Assembly (NCBI GenBank): GCA_024235015.1
Contig: JACKNG010000002.1
Span: 652,046 to 716,045, forward strand
Length of the DNA: 64,000 nt
Source of the DNA: Gammaproteobacteria bacterium
GTDB lineage: Bacteria; Pseudomonadota; Gammaproteobacteria; Ga0077536
Direction: 5' to 3'
Below are positions 42,412 through 50,637 of the stretch, piece after piece (the first letter of the stretch is position 1; the number at the start of each line of letters is the position of its first letter). The translations under genes were made by a program, and so were the position numbers. The notes beneath the pieces were generated by a model. The model saw nothing but the letters and a program-made list of their open reading frames with translations. It was not told the DNA's origin and did not search any database.

Positions 42412-43044
42412 TCAGGCATCGCCGGGCGGAGCCGCGAAGACGGCGCTCCACACGAGGTGGGTCATGGCGTCGAGCAGCGGCCCGAGTTCCGCCTCGGGCA
42501 GGTTGGCCACGTGGCGTACGTAGAGATGGTCGGCAGCCCAAGCGAGGACGTCGCCGAGCTGCGGCGGCAGGCTGGCGTGGGCGCGCCCGGCGGCCGCGAT
42601 GCGCCGCACCGCGCCGCGCGTCTCGGCGCGGAAACGGTCGAGGGTGCGGGCGTAGAGCGCGGCGATGTCGGGATCGTAGGCGGCGGTCTCCTCGGCGACG
42701 CGGAGGATGGCGCCGTGGGCACGGTAGACGCCGGCGAAGCGCTGCATGGCCGCGCGCAGGTCGGCGTAAGCGAAGTCTTCGGCGTGACGGAACCAGGCGC
42801 CGCCGGCGGCGATCATCTCGTCCTCGACCCGCGCCAACAGGCGCTGCACGAGGTCGCTCTTGTCGCGGAAATGGAGGTAGAAGGTGGCCCGCGCGATGCC
42901 CGCTTCGCGGGCCAGGCGCGCCACCGACAGCGTGGTGTAGCTCGGCTCGTGCGCAAGCAGGCGTTCGAGCGCGCCGAGCAGGCGTTCCTCCATCGCCTGG
43001 GCGTCACGCGCGGCGGCGCGCGGGCGGCGCGTCACGCTGACCAC
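42412..43044 (-). CDS. TetR-family transcriptional regulator
   Basis: The protein is 210 residues from a GTG at 43044; a Met 17 codons in (42993) is an alternative start. The N-terminal TetR helix-turn-helix is intact (LLAHEPSYTTLSVARLAREAG, IARATFYLHFRDKSDLVQRLL), followed by a helical ligand-binding domain. The perfect palindrome centred at 43117, 60-80 bases upstream, is its probable operator. It likely represses itself and the two genes that follow it (42361 to 40213). Confidence 0.9.
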   Translation of the reverse strand: MVSVTRRPRAAARDAQAMEERLLGALERLLAHEPSYTTLSVARLAREAGIARATFYLHFRDKSDLVQRLLARVEDEMIAAGGAWFRHAEDFAYADLRAAMQRFAGVYRAHGAILRVAEETAAYDPDIAALYARTLDRFRAETRGAVRRIAAAGRAHASLPPQLGDVLAWAADHLYVRHVANLPEAELGPLLDAMTHLVWSAVFAAPPGDA

Positions 43045-43106
43045 GCGCCCCCCGGGGCATCGTTACGAACGCGGCGCTGCGGCGAGGCTGGCATCGCCGC
43101 AAGCTA

Positions 43107-43127
43107 GACTAGACAGCGTGTCTAGTC
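43107..43127. promoter_or_regulatory. Perfect palindromic TetR operator
   Basis: Nine-base arms GACTAGACA (43107-43115) and TGTCTAGTC (43119-43127) flank GCG. It lies between the TetR start and the 3' end of the decarboxylase gene, in an AT-rich pocket. The size and symmetry are typical of TetR-family sites. Confidence 0.8.
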
Positions 43128-43143
43128 AACGCGTCGGCATCCC

Positions 43144-43962
43144 TCACCCCCCCGACACCGCGCGTGGCATGCCGGGCGGTGCGATGGCCGGGCGGGTCTC
43201 GCTGTCGAGCGCGCTCCAGTCGTCGGTGCGCCCCAGGGCATAGGGCAGGAAGGCCGCACCGTCGATGTAGGCGAGGGTCTCGGCACGGGCGACGAGGTCG
43301 CCCTCGACGTAGGCCCCGCGCAGCACTTCCACCACCTCGAGCTCGTCGAGCGGATCGTGCACCGTGGCACCGAGGGCGACCCGCCCGCGGCCCTCGCGGT
43401 TGACCTTGAGTTCGTTGTGGAAGCGCGCGCAGGTCAGCGCGGCGTCCCATTCCAGGCCGATGCCGTGGGTGGCCGGGATGGCCTTGTAGTTGAAGTTGAC
43501 GCCCTCGACCCCGCCCGGGCCGAGGTCACGTTCGAGTTCGACGTCGAGCTCGATCAGCGTGGTGCCGTGACGGGTGACGCGGCCGTTGAAACGCGCGCCG
43601 TTGTGGAACAGGCGGCTCTCGGCCTGGCGCTTGGGCTCGCCGAACAGCTCGCGGCCGTAGATGATGGGCTGGTCGCGATCCATGTACATGGCCAGCACGT
43701 AGTCACCGACGATGTCGCCGTGGCGCGCCTCGACGTAAACTGCGCCGCCGTCGAAATCGCCCACGCAGTTGCTCTGCCAGCGGCCGACCATGGCGGTGAC
43801 GCGCGGGTTGGCCGTGGCTTCGAGCCCCGGTGGCAGCAGGTGGCGCACGATGGCGGGCCGGGTGAGGAAGTCGACCATCAGCATCTCGGCGTTGACGAAA
43901 CGCGGTTTGGCCAGTGCTTCCTGGATGCGGGCGATTTCTTGCGGGCTGCGAACGAATCCCAT
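43144..43962 (-). CDS. Acetoacetate decarboxylase family protein
   Basis: The 272-residue protein carries the family motif around IIYGRELFGEPKRQA. Lys111 corresponds to the Schiff-base lysine of acetoacetate decarboxylase; the neighbouring lysine that tunes its pKa is Arg here. The N-terminal FVNAEMLMVDFLTRPAIVRHLLPPGLEA is also typical. Members decarboxylate acetoacetate or act as aldolase/dehydratase-like enzymes on related oxoacids, so the exact reaction is open. ATG 43962 is preceded by GGGGAGA. A longer in-frame start exists 108 bases upstream but has no support. Confidence 0.85.
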   Translation of the reverse strand: MGFVRSPQEIARIQEALAKPRFVNAEMLMVDFLTRPAIVRHLLPPGLEATANPRVTAMVGRWQSNCVGDFDGGAVYVEARHGDIVGDYVLAMYMDRDQPIIYGRELFGEPKRQAESRLFHNGARFNGRVTRHGTTLIELDVELERDLGPGGVEGVNFNYKAIPATHGIGLEWDAALTCARFHNELKVNREGRGRVALGATVHDPLDELEVVEVLRGAYVEGDLVARAETLAYIDGAAFLPYALGRTDDWSALDSETRPAIAPPGMPRAVSGG

Positions 43963-44080
43963 GTGTACTTCTCCCCGTGGTTGTGGACGGCGCGCGGCCG
44001 GCGCGGGCCGGGCGTCATCGTGACAGCGGTCATCCCTGCCGACGATAGAAGAGCGGCGGCGGGCGGGCAAGGCAGGCGGG

Positions 44081-44136
44081 GCGTTCAGGCGTTCAGGCGT
44101 TCAGGCGTTCAGGCGTTCAGGCGTTCAGGCGTTCAG
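44081..44136. repeat. Seven tandem copies of the octamer GCGTTCAG
   Basis: This is a perfect 8-bp microsatellite, seven full units. Its last unit contains the stop codon of neuA. Since the unit is not a multiple of three it could slip, but the first in-frame stop stays the same whatever the copy number. Confidence 0.9.
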
Positions 44137-44798
44137 GCGTGCCGGCGCGCGGCGAGCAGGCGGGCGACCTGCTCGAGGTCCTCCGGTTCGTCGATCTCGA
44201 GCAGGGCATCGGCGGCCATCTCGTGGATGCCGATACGCCCGCCGAGGCGGCTGCCGCCGGCCTGCAGCAGCGTGGTGCGGGTGAAGTAGAAAGCCCCGTT
44301 CTCGACCAGCGCGCCGGCGAAGTCCTGGCGCCGCGGCCGTGCGGCCGGATCGTAGTTGAGCGCGCGGGCGTCTTCGCTCCACACGAAGCGCTTCCAGCGC
44401 ACCGCGGTCAGTAGTGAATCGAGGCCGTCGCGCTCGAAGCGCGCCCGCGCGGCGACGAAGTCGGCCGCCGTGGTCAGCGGCGAGGTCGCCTGGACCAGCG
44501 CCAGCACGTCGCAGGGCCGCCGCGCCAGCACTTCGAGCATGACCGACTCGCTGCTGGCCGTGTCGCTGGCATTCTCCGGGTGGCGGTCGACAACCGTGAC
44601 CGTGGCGCCGAATGCCGCGCTGACGGCAGCGCGGATGGCGGCATCGTCACTCGCCACCACCACCTCGTCGAACACGCCCGAACCGACGGCCGCGTCGAGG
44701 CTCCAGGCGAACAGCGGGCGCCCGGCGACGTCGAGGAGGTTCTTGCGCGGGATCGATTTCGAGCCGCCACGCAGCGGCATCAGGGCGACCCAGCGCAC
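44133..44798 (-). CDS. neuA: CMP-nonulosonate (acylneuraminate) cytidylyltransferase
   Basis: The 221-residue protein starts at a GTG (44798), which gives the classical opening RWVALMPLRGGSKSIPRKN with the CTP-binding RGGSK-IPRKN signature. VVASDDAAIRAAV, LVQATSPLTTAADF and GAFYFTRTTLL follow. It activates a nonulosonic acid (sialic, legionaminic or pseudaminic type) with CTP for transfer to surface glycans. It starts 4 bases after the neuB stop. The C-terminus runs into an octamer repeat. Confidence 0.9.
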   Translation of the reverse strand: MRWVALMPLRGGSKSIPRKNLLDVAGRPLFAWSLDAAVGSGVFDEVVVASDDAAIRAAVSAAFGATVTVVDRHPENASDTASSESVMLEVLARRPCDVLALVQATSPLTTAADFVAARARFERDGLDSLLTAVRWKRFVWSEDARALNYDPAARPRRQDFAGALVENGAFYFTRTTLLQAGGSRLGGRIGIHEMAADALLEIDEPEDLEQVARLLAARRHA

Positions 44799-44802
44799 GC
44801 GC

Positions 44803-45702
44803 TCAGCCCACCAGGCGCTTGAGCTTGGCCCGCTGCGGCTCCTCGATGGGCAGGATGTCGGCCGGCTTGCCGTGCAGGGCGGCGGCGACGGCGGCGGTGT
44901 CGCGCACCAGCCGGCGCAGGCCGTCGGGTTCGAGCGAGGCCGCGTGGTCGGTGCCCTTCCAGGTCCGGTCGAGGGTGAAGTGGCGCTCGATCCAGCTCGC
45001 GCCCAGGGTCTGCGCCGCGATGTCCAGCGCGATGCCGAGGTGGTGGCCGGAGAAGCCGATCGCCTTGACGCGGTCGCCGTAGTCCGCACGCAGGCGCGTG
45101 ATCTCGTGCAGGCAGACGTCGGCGTGCGGCACCGGGTAACCCGAGGTGCAGGCATAGACCACGGTGCGCGACGCCGCGCCGTGGCGTTCGAGAAAGGCGA
45201 TCAGTTCGGCTTCTTCCCGCGCCGTGGTCATGCCCAGCGAGACGTGGATGTCACCGCCGTATTCCTCGGCGAGGAAACCGAGCAGGCGCTGGTCGAGATT
45301 GCAGGCCGAGGGCACCTTGACGTAGTCGGGCCCGAGCGCGGCGATGTCGCGCGCGGCGCTGAGATCCCATACCGAGCACGCGTAGCCGATGCCGATCTCG
45401 GCGCAGAAAGCCATCAGTTCGCGGTGCTGCTCACGGTCGAACTCGAGGAATTCGCGATGCTCACCGTAGGTCGCGCCGTAGCTGTTGGCCGGGTTGGGAT
45501 GCGGCGCGGCGTATTCCTCGGCGCTCAGCAACTCGCGGTTGGTGCGTTTCTGGAACTTGGCATAGGCGGCGCCGGCGAAGTCCGCCGCGCTGCGCACGAG
45601 TTCGCGGGCGATGTCGAGATCGCCCTTGTGATTACAGCCGATCTCGGCGACGACGATGGGAGGCGTCGCCGCGGCGGCGGCGCTGGATTGATCTGTTTGC
45701 AT
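44803..45702 (-). CDS. neuB: NeuB-family nonulosonic acid synthase lacking the SAF domain
   Basis: The 299-residue TIM-barrel enzyme has IVVAEIGCNHKGDLDIARELV, AKFQKRT, YVKVPSACNLDQRLL, VSLGMTTAREE, YACTSGYPVPHADVCL and IGFSGHHLGIALDIAA. It would condense phosphoenolpyruvate with a hexosamine to give a nonulosonic acid. Usual NeuB/LegI/PseI proteins are about 340-350 residues with a C-terminal antifreeze-like SAF domain; this one stops soon after the barrel (PIEEPQRAKLKRLVG). Linked to neuA. Confidence 0.88.
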   Translation of the reverse strand: MQTDQSSAAAAATPPIVVAEIGCNHKGDLDIARELVRSAADFAGAAYAKFQKRTNRELLSAEEYAAPHPNPANSYGATYGEHREFLEFDREQHRELMAFCAEIGIGYACSVWDLSAARDIAALGPDYVKVPSACNLDQRLLGFLAEEYGGDIHVSLGMTTAREEAELIAFLERHGAASRTVVYACTSGYPVPHADVCLHEITRLRADYGDRVKAIGFSGHHLGIALDIAAQTLGASWIERHFTLDRTWKGTDHAASLEPDGLRRLVRDTAAVAAALHGKPADILPIEEPQRAKLKRLVG

Positions 45703-45807
45703 GCGATTGCCGCTGTCGTCTTAGGGGAATGGGCACACGGCGGACGCCGGGCGCGGGGGTGCGATTATACCCCCACGCGGACACGCCGCGCAGCGCCCGG
45801 CCGCGCC

Positions 45808-47193
45808 TCAGCGCGGCGGTTCGAGCCGGTAGAGGTCTTCGCCGCAGGGTTCGGCGTGGACGGCGGCCGTCACCCCGGCCGCCTGCAGCAACCGTGCGAG
45901 GCGCGCATTCAGCGCGTCCGCTGCGATGCCGGGGTAACGGTGGGCGTTGTACCGACCGCTCGCCCAGTGGTTTCGCCGCCGCATGTTGAAGCGCTTGATG
46001 GCGGTGCGCACGGCACCGCGCACGCGCGCACGTGCCCGCGCACCGCGCCGCACCGGGGCCTGCCAGCCGGCGCGGTAACCGAGCCCGTCGAGCACGTCGA
46101 GGATGCGTTCGCAGGCCAGCGGGCCCTCGGCCGCGGCCAGGTGACGGGCGTAGAAACGGCCGCGGGTGGCCGCATCGACCAGGCCGAGACGGCCGTCGAG
46201 GATCGCACCGACCTGCTCGATGACGGCGTCGATACTGTCGGCCTGGTGGGACAGGCCGTTGGGCAGGGCGTAGTCGAAAGTCTCGGAGCGTACCGGGCGA
46301 TAGGCCACCACCGGCCGCTCGGCCAGCGAGGCCTCGACCGCCGTGGTGCAGCCGTTGTGCAGCAGCAGCGCCGCGCCCATCAGCCAGGGGATGACGTTGC
46401 CCTCGTGGCAGACCTCGATGTTGGCGTGGGGCGCGAGCAGTTCGCGCCACACGTCGTGGTTCTCCGAGGGGTGCGGGCGCAGCACGATACGGGTGTCGGG
46501 CAAGGCCGCCGCCAGGCGCGGCAGCAGGGCGCGGAAATGGGCGAAGATCGCCTCCTGGTGCGCGTACATGCCACGCGCGAACTCGGCGCTCATGCCGTGG
46601 GCGACGCGGCTCTCGCGCTGGCCGCCGGCAGCCGGCCCGAGCACCAGGGCATGGGTGGCGAGGAAGGGATTGACGAAGGAGAAGTTGGTGTTGACCAGCA
46701 CGTAGCGGCCATGGCGGCGCTGCAGGGCCGCGCACTCCTCGGCGAAGAACCCGGCCAGGCGCGGCCGCAGCAGGTCCAGGCGCGGATTGCCGGTCGGGTG
46801 GATGGCGACGCTGCCGTCATTGCCGGGATAGGCGGCGAACATCGCGGCGTCGTCCTCGCCCCAGGCGAACAGGTGACGGATGGCGTTGAAGGTCGCCGGC
46901 GAGAAGCGCCAGTCGTAGTACTCGGGCGAGTCGAAGCGCACCAGGCTCTCCTCGTCCCAGGCCACCAGTTCGTGGCCGAGACCGCGGATGATGTCGAACA
47001 TCAGCCGCCCGCGCGCGCGCATGCTCTTGGCGATGAACACCCCCGGCGCGAAGCGCGGCAGGGCGAAGTGCAGGAGCTGCTTGTTACCCAGCACCACGCG
47101 GTAGCCGCGCGCGGCGGCGAGGCCGGCGAAGAGCAGCTTGGCGTCGAGTTCGCGGACCTGGTTCTCGACCGGCAGGTAGAGCGTGGTCGTCAT
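45808..47193 (-). CDS. Surface carbohydrate biosynthesis protein
   Basis: The 461-residue protein resembles the surface polysaccharide biosynthesis (TIGR04396-like) group. Visible features are LYLPVENQVRELDAKLLFAG at the start, RYVLVNTNFSFVNPF, IVLRPHPSENHDVWRELL, and LLLHNGCTTAVEASLAERPVVAY. The last two are reminiscent of GT-B/CDP-glycerol transferase C-terminal halves. It lies just ahead of neuB-neuA, so it may build or transfer the nonulosonate-containing glycan. A GTG 15 bases upstream is an alternative start. Confidence 0.8.
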   Translation of the reverse strand: MTTTLYLPVENQVRELDAKLLFAGLAAARGYRVVLGNKQLLHFALPRFAPGVFIAKSMRARGRLMFDIIRGLGHELVAWDEESLVRFDSPEYYDWRFSPATFNAIRHLFAWGEDDAAMFAAYPGNDGSVAIHPTGNPRLDLLRPRLAGFFAEECAALQRRHGRYVLVNTNFSFVNPFLATHALVLGPAAGGQRESRVAHGMSAEFARGMYAHQEAIFAHFRALLPRLAAALPDTRIVLRPHPSENHDVWRELLAPHANIEVCHEGNVIPWLMGAALLLHNGCTTAVEASLAERPVVAYRPVRSETFDYALPNGLSHQADSIDAVIEQVGAILDGRLGLVDAATRGRFYARHLAAAEGPLACERILDVLDGLGYRAGWQAPVRRGARARARVRGAVRTAIKRFNMRRRNHWASGRYNAHRYPGIAADALNARLARLLQAAGVTAAVHAEPCGEDLYRLEPPR

Positions 47194-47230
47194 CGCTGCC
47201 GCCAGCACCGACAGCCGGCCGGCGCCGGCA

Positions 47231-47842
47231 TCAACGGGTTCGCGCGAGGTAGGCGCGCACGCCGGGTACGCCGTCGGCGGTGATCACCGGGCCGAGTTCG
47301 GCCTGCATGGTGCGGGCGAAGCTGACGCCGTCGGCGACGAGATCGTAGAGCAGCCAGCCGTGCGGGCTTTCGAGCAGGCGGAACTCGACGTCGAAGCTGC
47401 GCTTGTCCGGCGTGGTCAGCACGGCCGCGACCTTGGCCGCGCTCTTGTGCCGGGTCGAATGCGGATCGACGACAATGGTGACGTCGCGGCCGTAGGCAAG
47501 CAGCGAGGAATAGACCTGCACGATGTGATCGTGAATGACCGCGGTCAGCTCCTCGCGGTCGGCCTCGCTGAAAGTCGCCCAGCGCGGCCCGGACAACCAG
47601 CGCGCGATGGTGCCGAACGCGAGATGGGGGCTGAGCTCCTCCTCGAACACCCGGTTTACCGCGCCGTTCTGCGCCTGCTCGTCGGTGAACTCGCCGAGAC
47701 GCGCCATGACGCGCTCGATCACGGCACTGACCAGTTCGTGCGGTTCACCGGCACTCGCGCTGGCGAGCGGCGCACCGGCGCACAGCAGCACCGCGAGCAG
47801 GACGGGGAAACGAAGCGGGGCACGGCAGCCGGGTTGGATCAT
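47231..47842 (-). CDS. mlaC: MlaC/Ttg2D-like periplasmic phospholipid carrier
   Basis: The 203-residue protein has a signal peptide (LRFPVLLAVLLCAGAPLASASA) and the MlaC (Tol_Tol_Ttg2) domain: LSPHLAFGTIARWLSGPRWATFSEADREE, split by family-typical aromatic residues, and VEFRLLESPHGWLLYDLVADGVSF. MlaC shuttles phospholipids between outer-membrane MlaA and inner-membrane MlaFEDB. None of those partners is in the window, so this may be a stand-alone paralogue. The start at 47842 is preferred to one 33 bases upstream. Confidence 0.88.
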   Translation of the reverse strand: MIQPGCRAPLRFPVLLAVLLCAGAPLASASAGEPHELVSAVIERVMARLGEFTDEQAQNGAVNRVFEEELSPHLAFGTIARWLSGPRWATFSEADREELTAVIHDHIVQVYSSLLAYGRDVTIVVDPHSTRHKSAAKVAAVLTTPDKRSFDVEFRLLESPHGWLLYDLVADGVSFARTMQAELGPVITADGVPGVRAYLARTR

Positions 47843-48056
47843 GACGCTGGACCTGTCGGGATGAGGCGGAATCATGCGGCGCGCTCGGCACGCTGCGCGC
47901 CGCGCGGCGCATTCTAGCAGGCTGGCGGAAAACTACGGGTGCGGTCCTGCGCGGTGCCCGGCACACCGGTCAGCGGCAGTCACGCCGGGGCCGCGCCGCA
48001 CACCCGGCACTGCGCGCGCCCCCGCGCCCGCCTGCCGCTGCCGTCCAGGTCGGCCT

Positions 48057-48815
48057 TCACGGCTGCGCCGCGAGGAGTTCGATGTCGCCGTAGCGTGCGG
48101 CTGCCAGCGAGCCGGTGTCGTCGGCGTCGGTCATGATGGCGATGCCGCTGATGCGCGGCGGCGCGTAGCCGAAGGCGCGGCGGAAATCGGCGACGAGGTC
48201 ACGTTCCTCTTCGACCCATTCGCCCAGGCGGGCCGCGCCCGATTCCACCACCACCATGGCCACCCGCCCGGTGTAGGCATTGGGCGTGACGGTGCCGACC
48301 GCGGCGTGGACATCCCACACGTAGTTCAGCGCGGCGCGCGGCGGGTAGTGCCCGTAACGCAGGCGCAGGAGCTCGAAACGCGCGCGCTCGAACAGGCCGA
48401 CGTCGGCGGCATCGTAGGCGAAAGTGACGTAGATGCGCGCCGCGTAGTCGTCGCCCGCGCGGCGGCCGATGTCGGCGCCCTGCGGCAGCGTCTCGGCCTG
48501 CCAGCGCCAGCGCAGCCGCGACCACGCGAGCGGATCGACTTCGAGTGGATGCATCAGCGCCGAGGCCGTGCCCGCCGCGCGCGCCGCGACCACGGTGACG
48601 CCGGCATCCTCGACCAGCCGGTACGTGGTCGGCCCCGGGCGCCCCTCGAACGCGAGCGGCGCCCAGTCCGCGCCGAGCGGGTCGCCGGCGCGGGCGGCCG
48701 AGAAATCACCGACCACCAGGCGCTGCAGCACGGCCGGCGCGGCGACTACCGCCGCCGCCAGGACCACCGCGGCGAGCCACGCGCTTTGGGTCACAATACG
48801 ATGCGCCGTCACCAC
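48057..48815 (-). CDS. DUF3047-domain secreted or membrane-anchored protein
   Basis: The product has about 252 residues from a GTG near 48815; an ATG at 48839 would overlap the divergent gene's start and is less likely. It has an N-terminal hydrophobic segment (SAWLAAVVLAAAVVAAPAVL) and a DUF3047 body: YRLVEDAGVTVVAARAAGTASAL, LRWRWQAETLPQGADI, DYAARIYVTFAY, LNYVWD, and the closing DADDTGSLAAARYGDIELL. DUF3047 has no established function. Divergent from the deacetylase-like gene. Confidence 0.82.
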   Translation of the reverse strand: MVTAHRIVTQSAWLAAVVLAAAVVAAPAVLQRLVVGDFSAARAGDPLGADWAPLAFEGRPGPTTYRLVEDAGVTVVAARAAGTASALMHPLEVDPLAWSRLRWRWQAETLPQGADIGRRAGDDYAARIYVTFAYDAADVGLFERARFELLRLRYGHYPPRAALNYVWDVHAAVGTVTPNAYTGRVAMVVVESGAARLGEWVEEERDLVADFRRAFGYAPPRISGIAIMTDADDTGSLAAARYGDIELLAAQP

Positions 48816-48837
48816 TACCCCCGGGGAGGACTCAGGC

Positions 48838-49947
48838 ATGCCGACCGGCTTCGTATTCCATGAACTCTACCTCTGGCACAACACCGGCAACCTCGCCGGC
48901 GTGATGCCCTACGGTAATCCCGTCGAGCCCTACGAGCACGCCGAGAATCCCGACACCAAGCGCCGCATCCGGAACCTCATGGCGGTCAGCGGCCTGCTCG
49001 ACCAGGTCACCGAGATCAAGCCGCGGCCGGCGACCGAGGCCGAAGTCCTGCGCGTGCACACCCGCACCCACCTCGAACACATCCGCGGGCTCAATGACAG
49101 CCTCGGGGTCGATGCCGGGGTGTTCACGCCGATGGGCCGCGGCAGCTACGACATCGCGCTGCTCGCCGCCGGCGGCGTCATCGAGGCGGTCGACGCGGTG
49201 CTCGACGGCCGCCTCGCCAACGCCTACGCCCTGGTGCGCCCGCCCGGCCACCACGCCATGCCCGAGCTCGCCATGGGCTTCTGTATCTTCTGCAACGGTG
49301 CCATTGCCGGTCGCCACGCGCTCGACGTGCGCGGCCTGCAACGGATCGCCTACGTCGACTGGGACGTGCACCACGGCAACGGCACCCAGGCCGCGTTCTA
49401 CGACGACCCCCGTGCGCTGACGATTTCGGTGCACCAGGATCGCTGCTTCCCGCACAACTCCGGCTTCCTGCACGAAAACGGCGAGGGCGAGGGTGCGGGC
49501 TACAACATCAACGTGCCGCTGCCGCCGGGTTCCGGGGTCGGCGCCTACGAGGCGGTGTTCGACCGCGTCGTCCTGCCGGCGCTGGAAAAGTACCGACCGG
49601 AACTCGTTTTCGTGCCGTCCGGCTTCGACGCCGGCGCCTACGACCCGCTGGGCCGCCAGATGATGACCAGCGAAGGCTACCGCGTGTTGACCCGGAAGCT
49701 CATGCGCTTCGCCGACGCGTGCTGCGGCGGGCGCCTGGTGATGTGCCACGAGGGCGGCTACAGCGCGCCGACGGTACCGTTCTTCGCCCATGCCGTGATC
49801 GAGACCCTGGCCGGGGTCGACACCGGTCTCGTCGATCCCTTCCAGGCCATCCTCGGCAACATGGGCCAGCAGGAACTGCAGCCGCACCAGGATGGCCTGA
49901 TCCGTGCCGCCGAGCAGCTGCTCGCCAGGCTGCCATCGACCGCCTGA
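48838..49947 (+). CDS. Histone deacetylase-family amidohydrolase (class II-like)
   Basis: The 369-residue protein has an arginase/deacetylase fold. The metal and catalytic motifs are RPPGHHAMPELAMGFCIFCN (charge-relay His pair), YVDWDVHHGNGTQ (zinc Asp and His), VPSGFDAGAYDP (second zinc Asp) and HEGGYS with the catalytic Tyr. Bacterial members deacylate small molecules such as acetylated polyamines or acetyl-esters rather than histones. Start ATG 48838 follows GGGGAGGA by seven bases. Confidence 0.9.
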   Translation: MPTGFVFHELYLWHNTGNLAGVMPYGNPVEPYEHAENPDTKRRIRNLMAVSGLLDQVTEIKPRPATEAEVLRVHTRTHLEHIRGLNDSLGVDAGVFTPMGRGSYDIALLAAGGVIEAVDAVLDGRLANAYALVRPPGHHAMPELAMGFCIFCNGAIAGRHALDVRGLQRIAYVDWDVHHGNGTQAAFYDDPRALTISVHQDRCFPHNSGFLHENGEGEGAGYNINVPLPPGSGVGAYEAVFDRVVLPALEKYRPELVFVPSGFDAGAYDPLGRQMMTSEGYRVLTRKLMRFADACCGGRLVMCHEGGYSAPTVPFFAHAVIETLAGVDTGLVDPFQAILGNMGQQELQPHQDGLIRAAEQLLARLPSTA

Positions 49948-50007
49948 AACGTCACGGCACCGACACGGGCGCCGCGGTACCCGCGTCGCGCCCATGCCGT
50001 GCGCCGC

Positions 50008-50562
50008 TCAGCCCGGGTGCGGCAACGGACAGGTCCCGCCGATCTCCAGGCCCAGCACCCGCACCAGGCGGCCGTAGCCGACGAAGGTCATGATGCGGAT
50101 GCCGAGATCGATGATCTCCGCTTCGCTGAACTGCGCGCGCAACTCGTCGAACAGGGCCTGGTCGGCCGACTGGTGATCGCCCGCCAGCACCTCGGCATAG
50201 TGGATGGCGGCCTTCTCGCGCGCGTTCAACAGCGTGCTGTCACGGTAACGCGGAACCTCCGCGATCTTCTCTTCATCGAGACCTGCCTGCCTTGCGACCG
50301 CAAGGCGGGCGCCCATTCAGAGGTGGCAGTTGTTCTTCTGCGCCACCATCAGGCGGGCCAGCTCGGTGATGACACCGTCGACCGCGCCGCGGGTCTCGAG
50401 CTCGAGCTTGAAATAGAAATCGATGAAGTGCTTGAACACCTCGGGCGCATGCGCGAACACCTGGACGAAGCCCGAGCCGCCGAGCTCGTCGTCGTAGGCA
50501 TGCATCACGTTCTGCAGGTAATCCGGGATGTCCGCGAACGGGACCGGGCTCAGGTTGGCCAT
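50008..50562 (-). CDS. Carboxymuconolactone decarboxylase/AhpD-like selenoprotein (in-frame UGA read as Sec)
   Basis: One continuous CMD-domain protein of 184 residues is interrupted only by a UGA at codon 82 (50317-50319). Upstream the sequence is ELARLMVAQKNNCHL and downstream MGARLAVARQAGLDEEKIAEV, exactly where CMD/AhpD proteins carry their CxxC redox pair (NNCxYC). Reading UGA as selenocysteine gives NNC79-H-L-U82, a CxxU motif. A hairpin with a GGUC loop begins 7 bases after the UGA (see next entry). CMD-domain proteins are a reported bacterial selenoprotein class. The alternative is a nonsense mutation, which would not explain the hairpin. Confidence 0.85.
50285..50310 (-). promoter_or_regulatory. 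Bacterial SECIS-like hairpin
   Basis: On the minus strand GCCTTGC (50306-50300), loop GGTC and GCAAGGC (50295-50289) form a perfect 7-bp stem, extended after one mismatch by GCC/GGC. The GGUC loop starts 17 bases after the UGA. The E. coli fdhF SECIS has the same GGUC apical loop at about 18 bases, recognised by SelB. Confidence 0.83.
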
Positions 50563-50637
50563 GTTTCGTCTCCCCTCAGGGCACCGCGAGCGGGTGCGTC
50601 GGACGGGACGCTAGCACGTGCTTCGCGCGCCCGACAA

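Noticed and set aside
50008..50562. Reading the CMD gene as a pseudogene or two genes
   Set aside because: The UGA falls on the active-site Cys position and is followed at the right distance by a hairpin with a SelB-type GGUC loop; both halves are otherwise well conserved.
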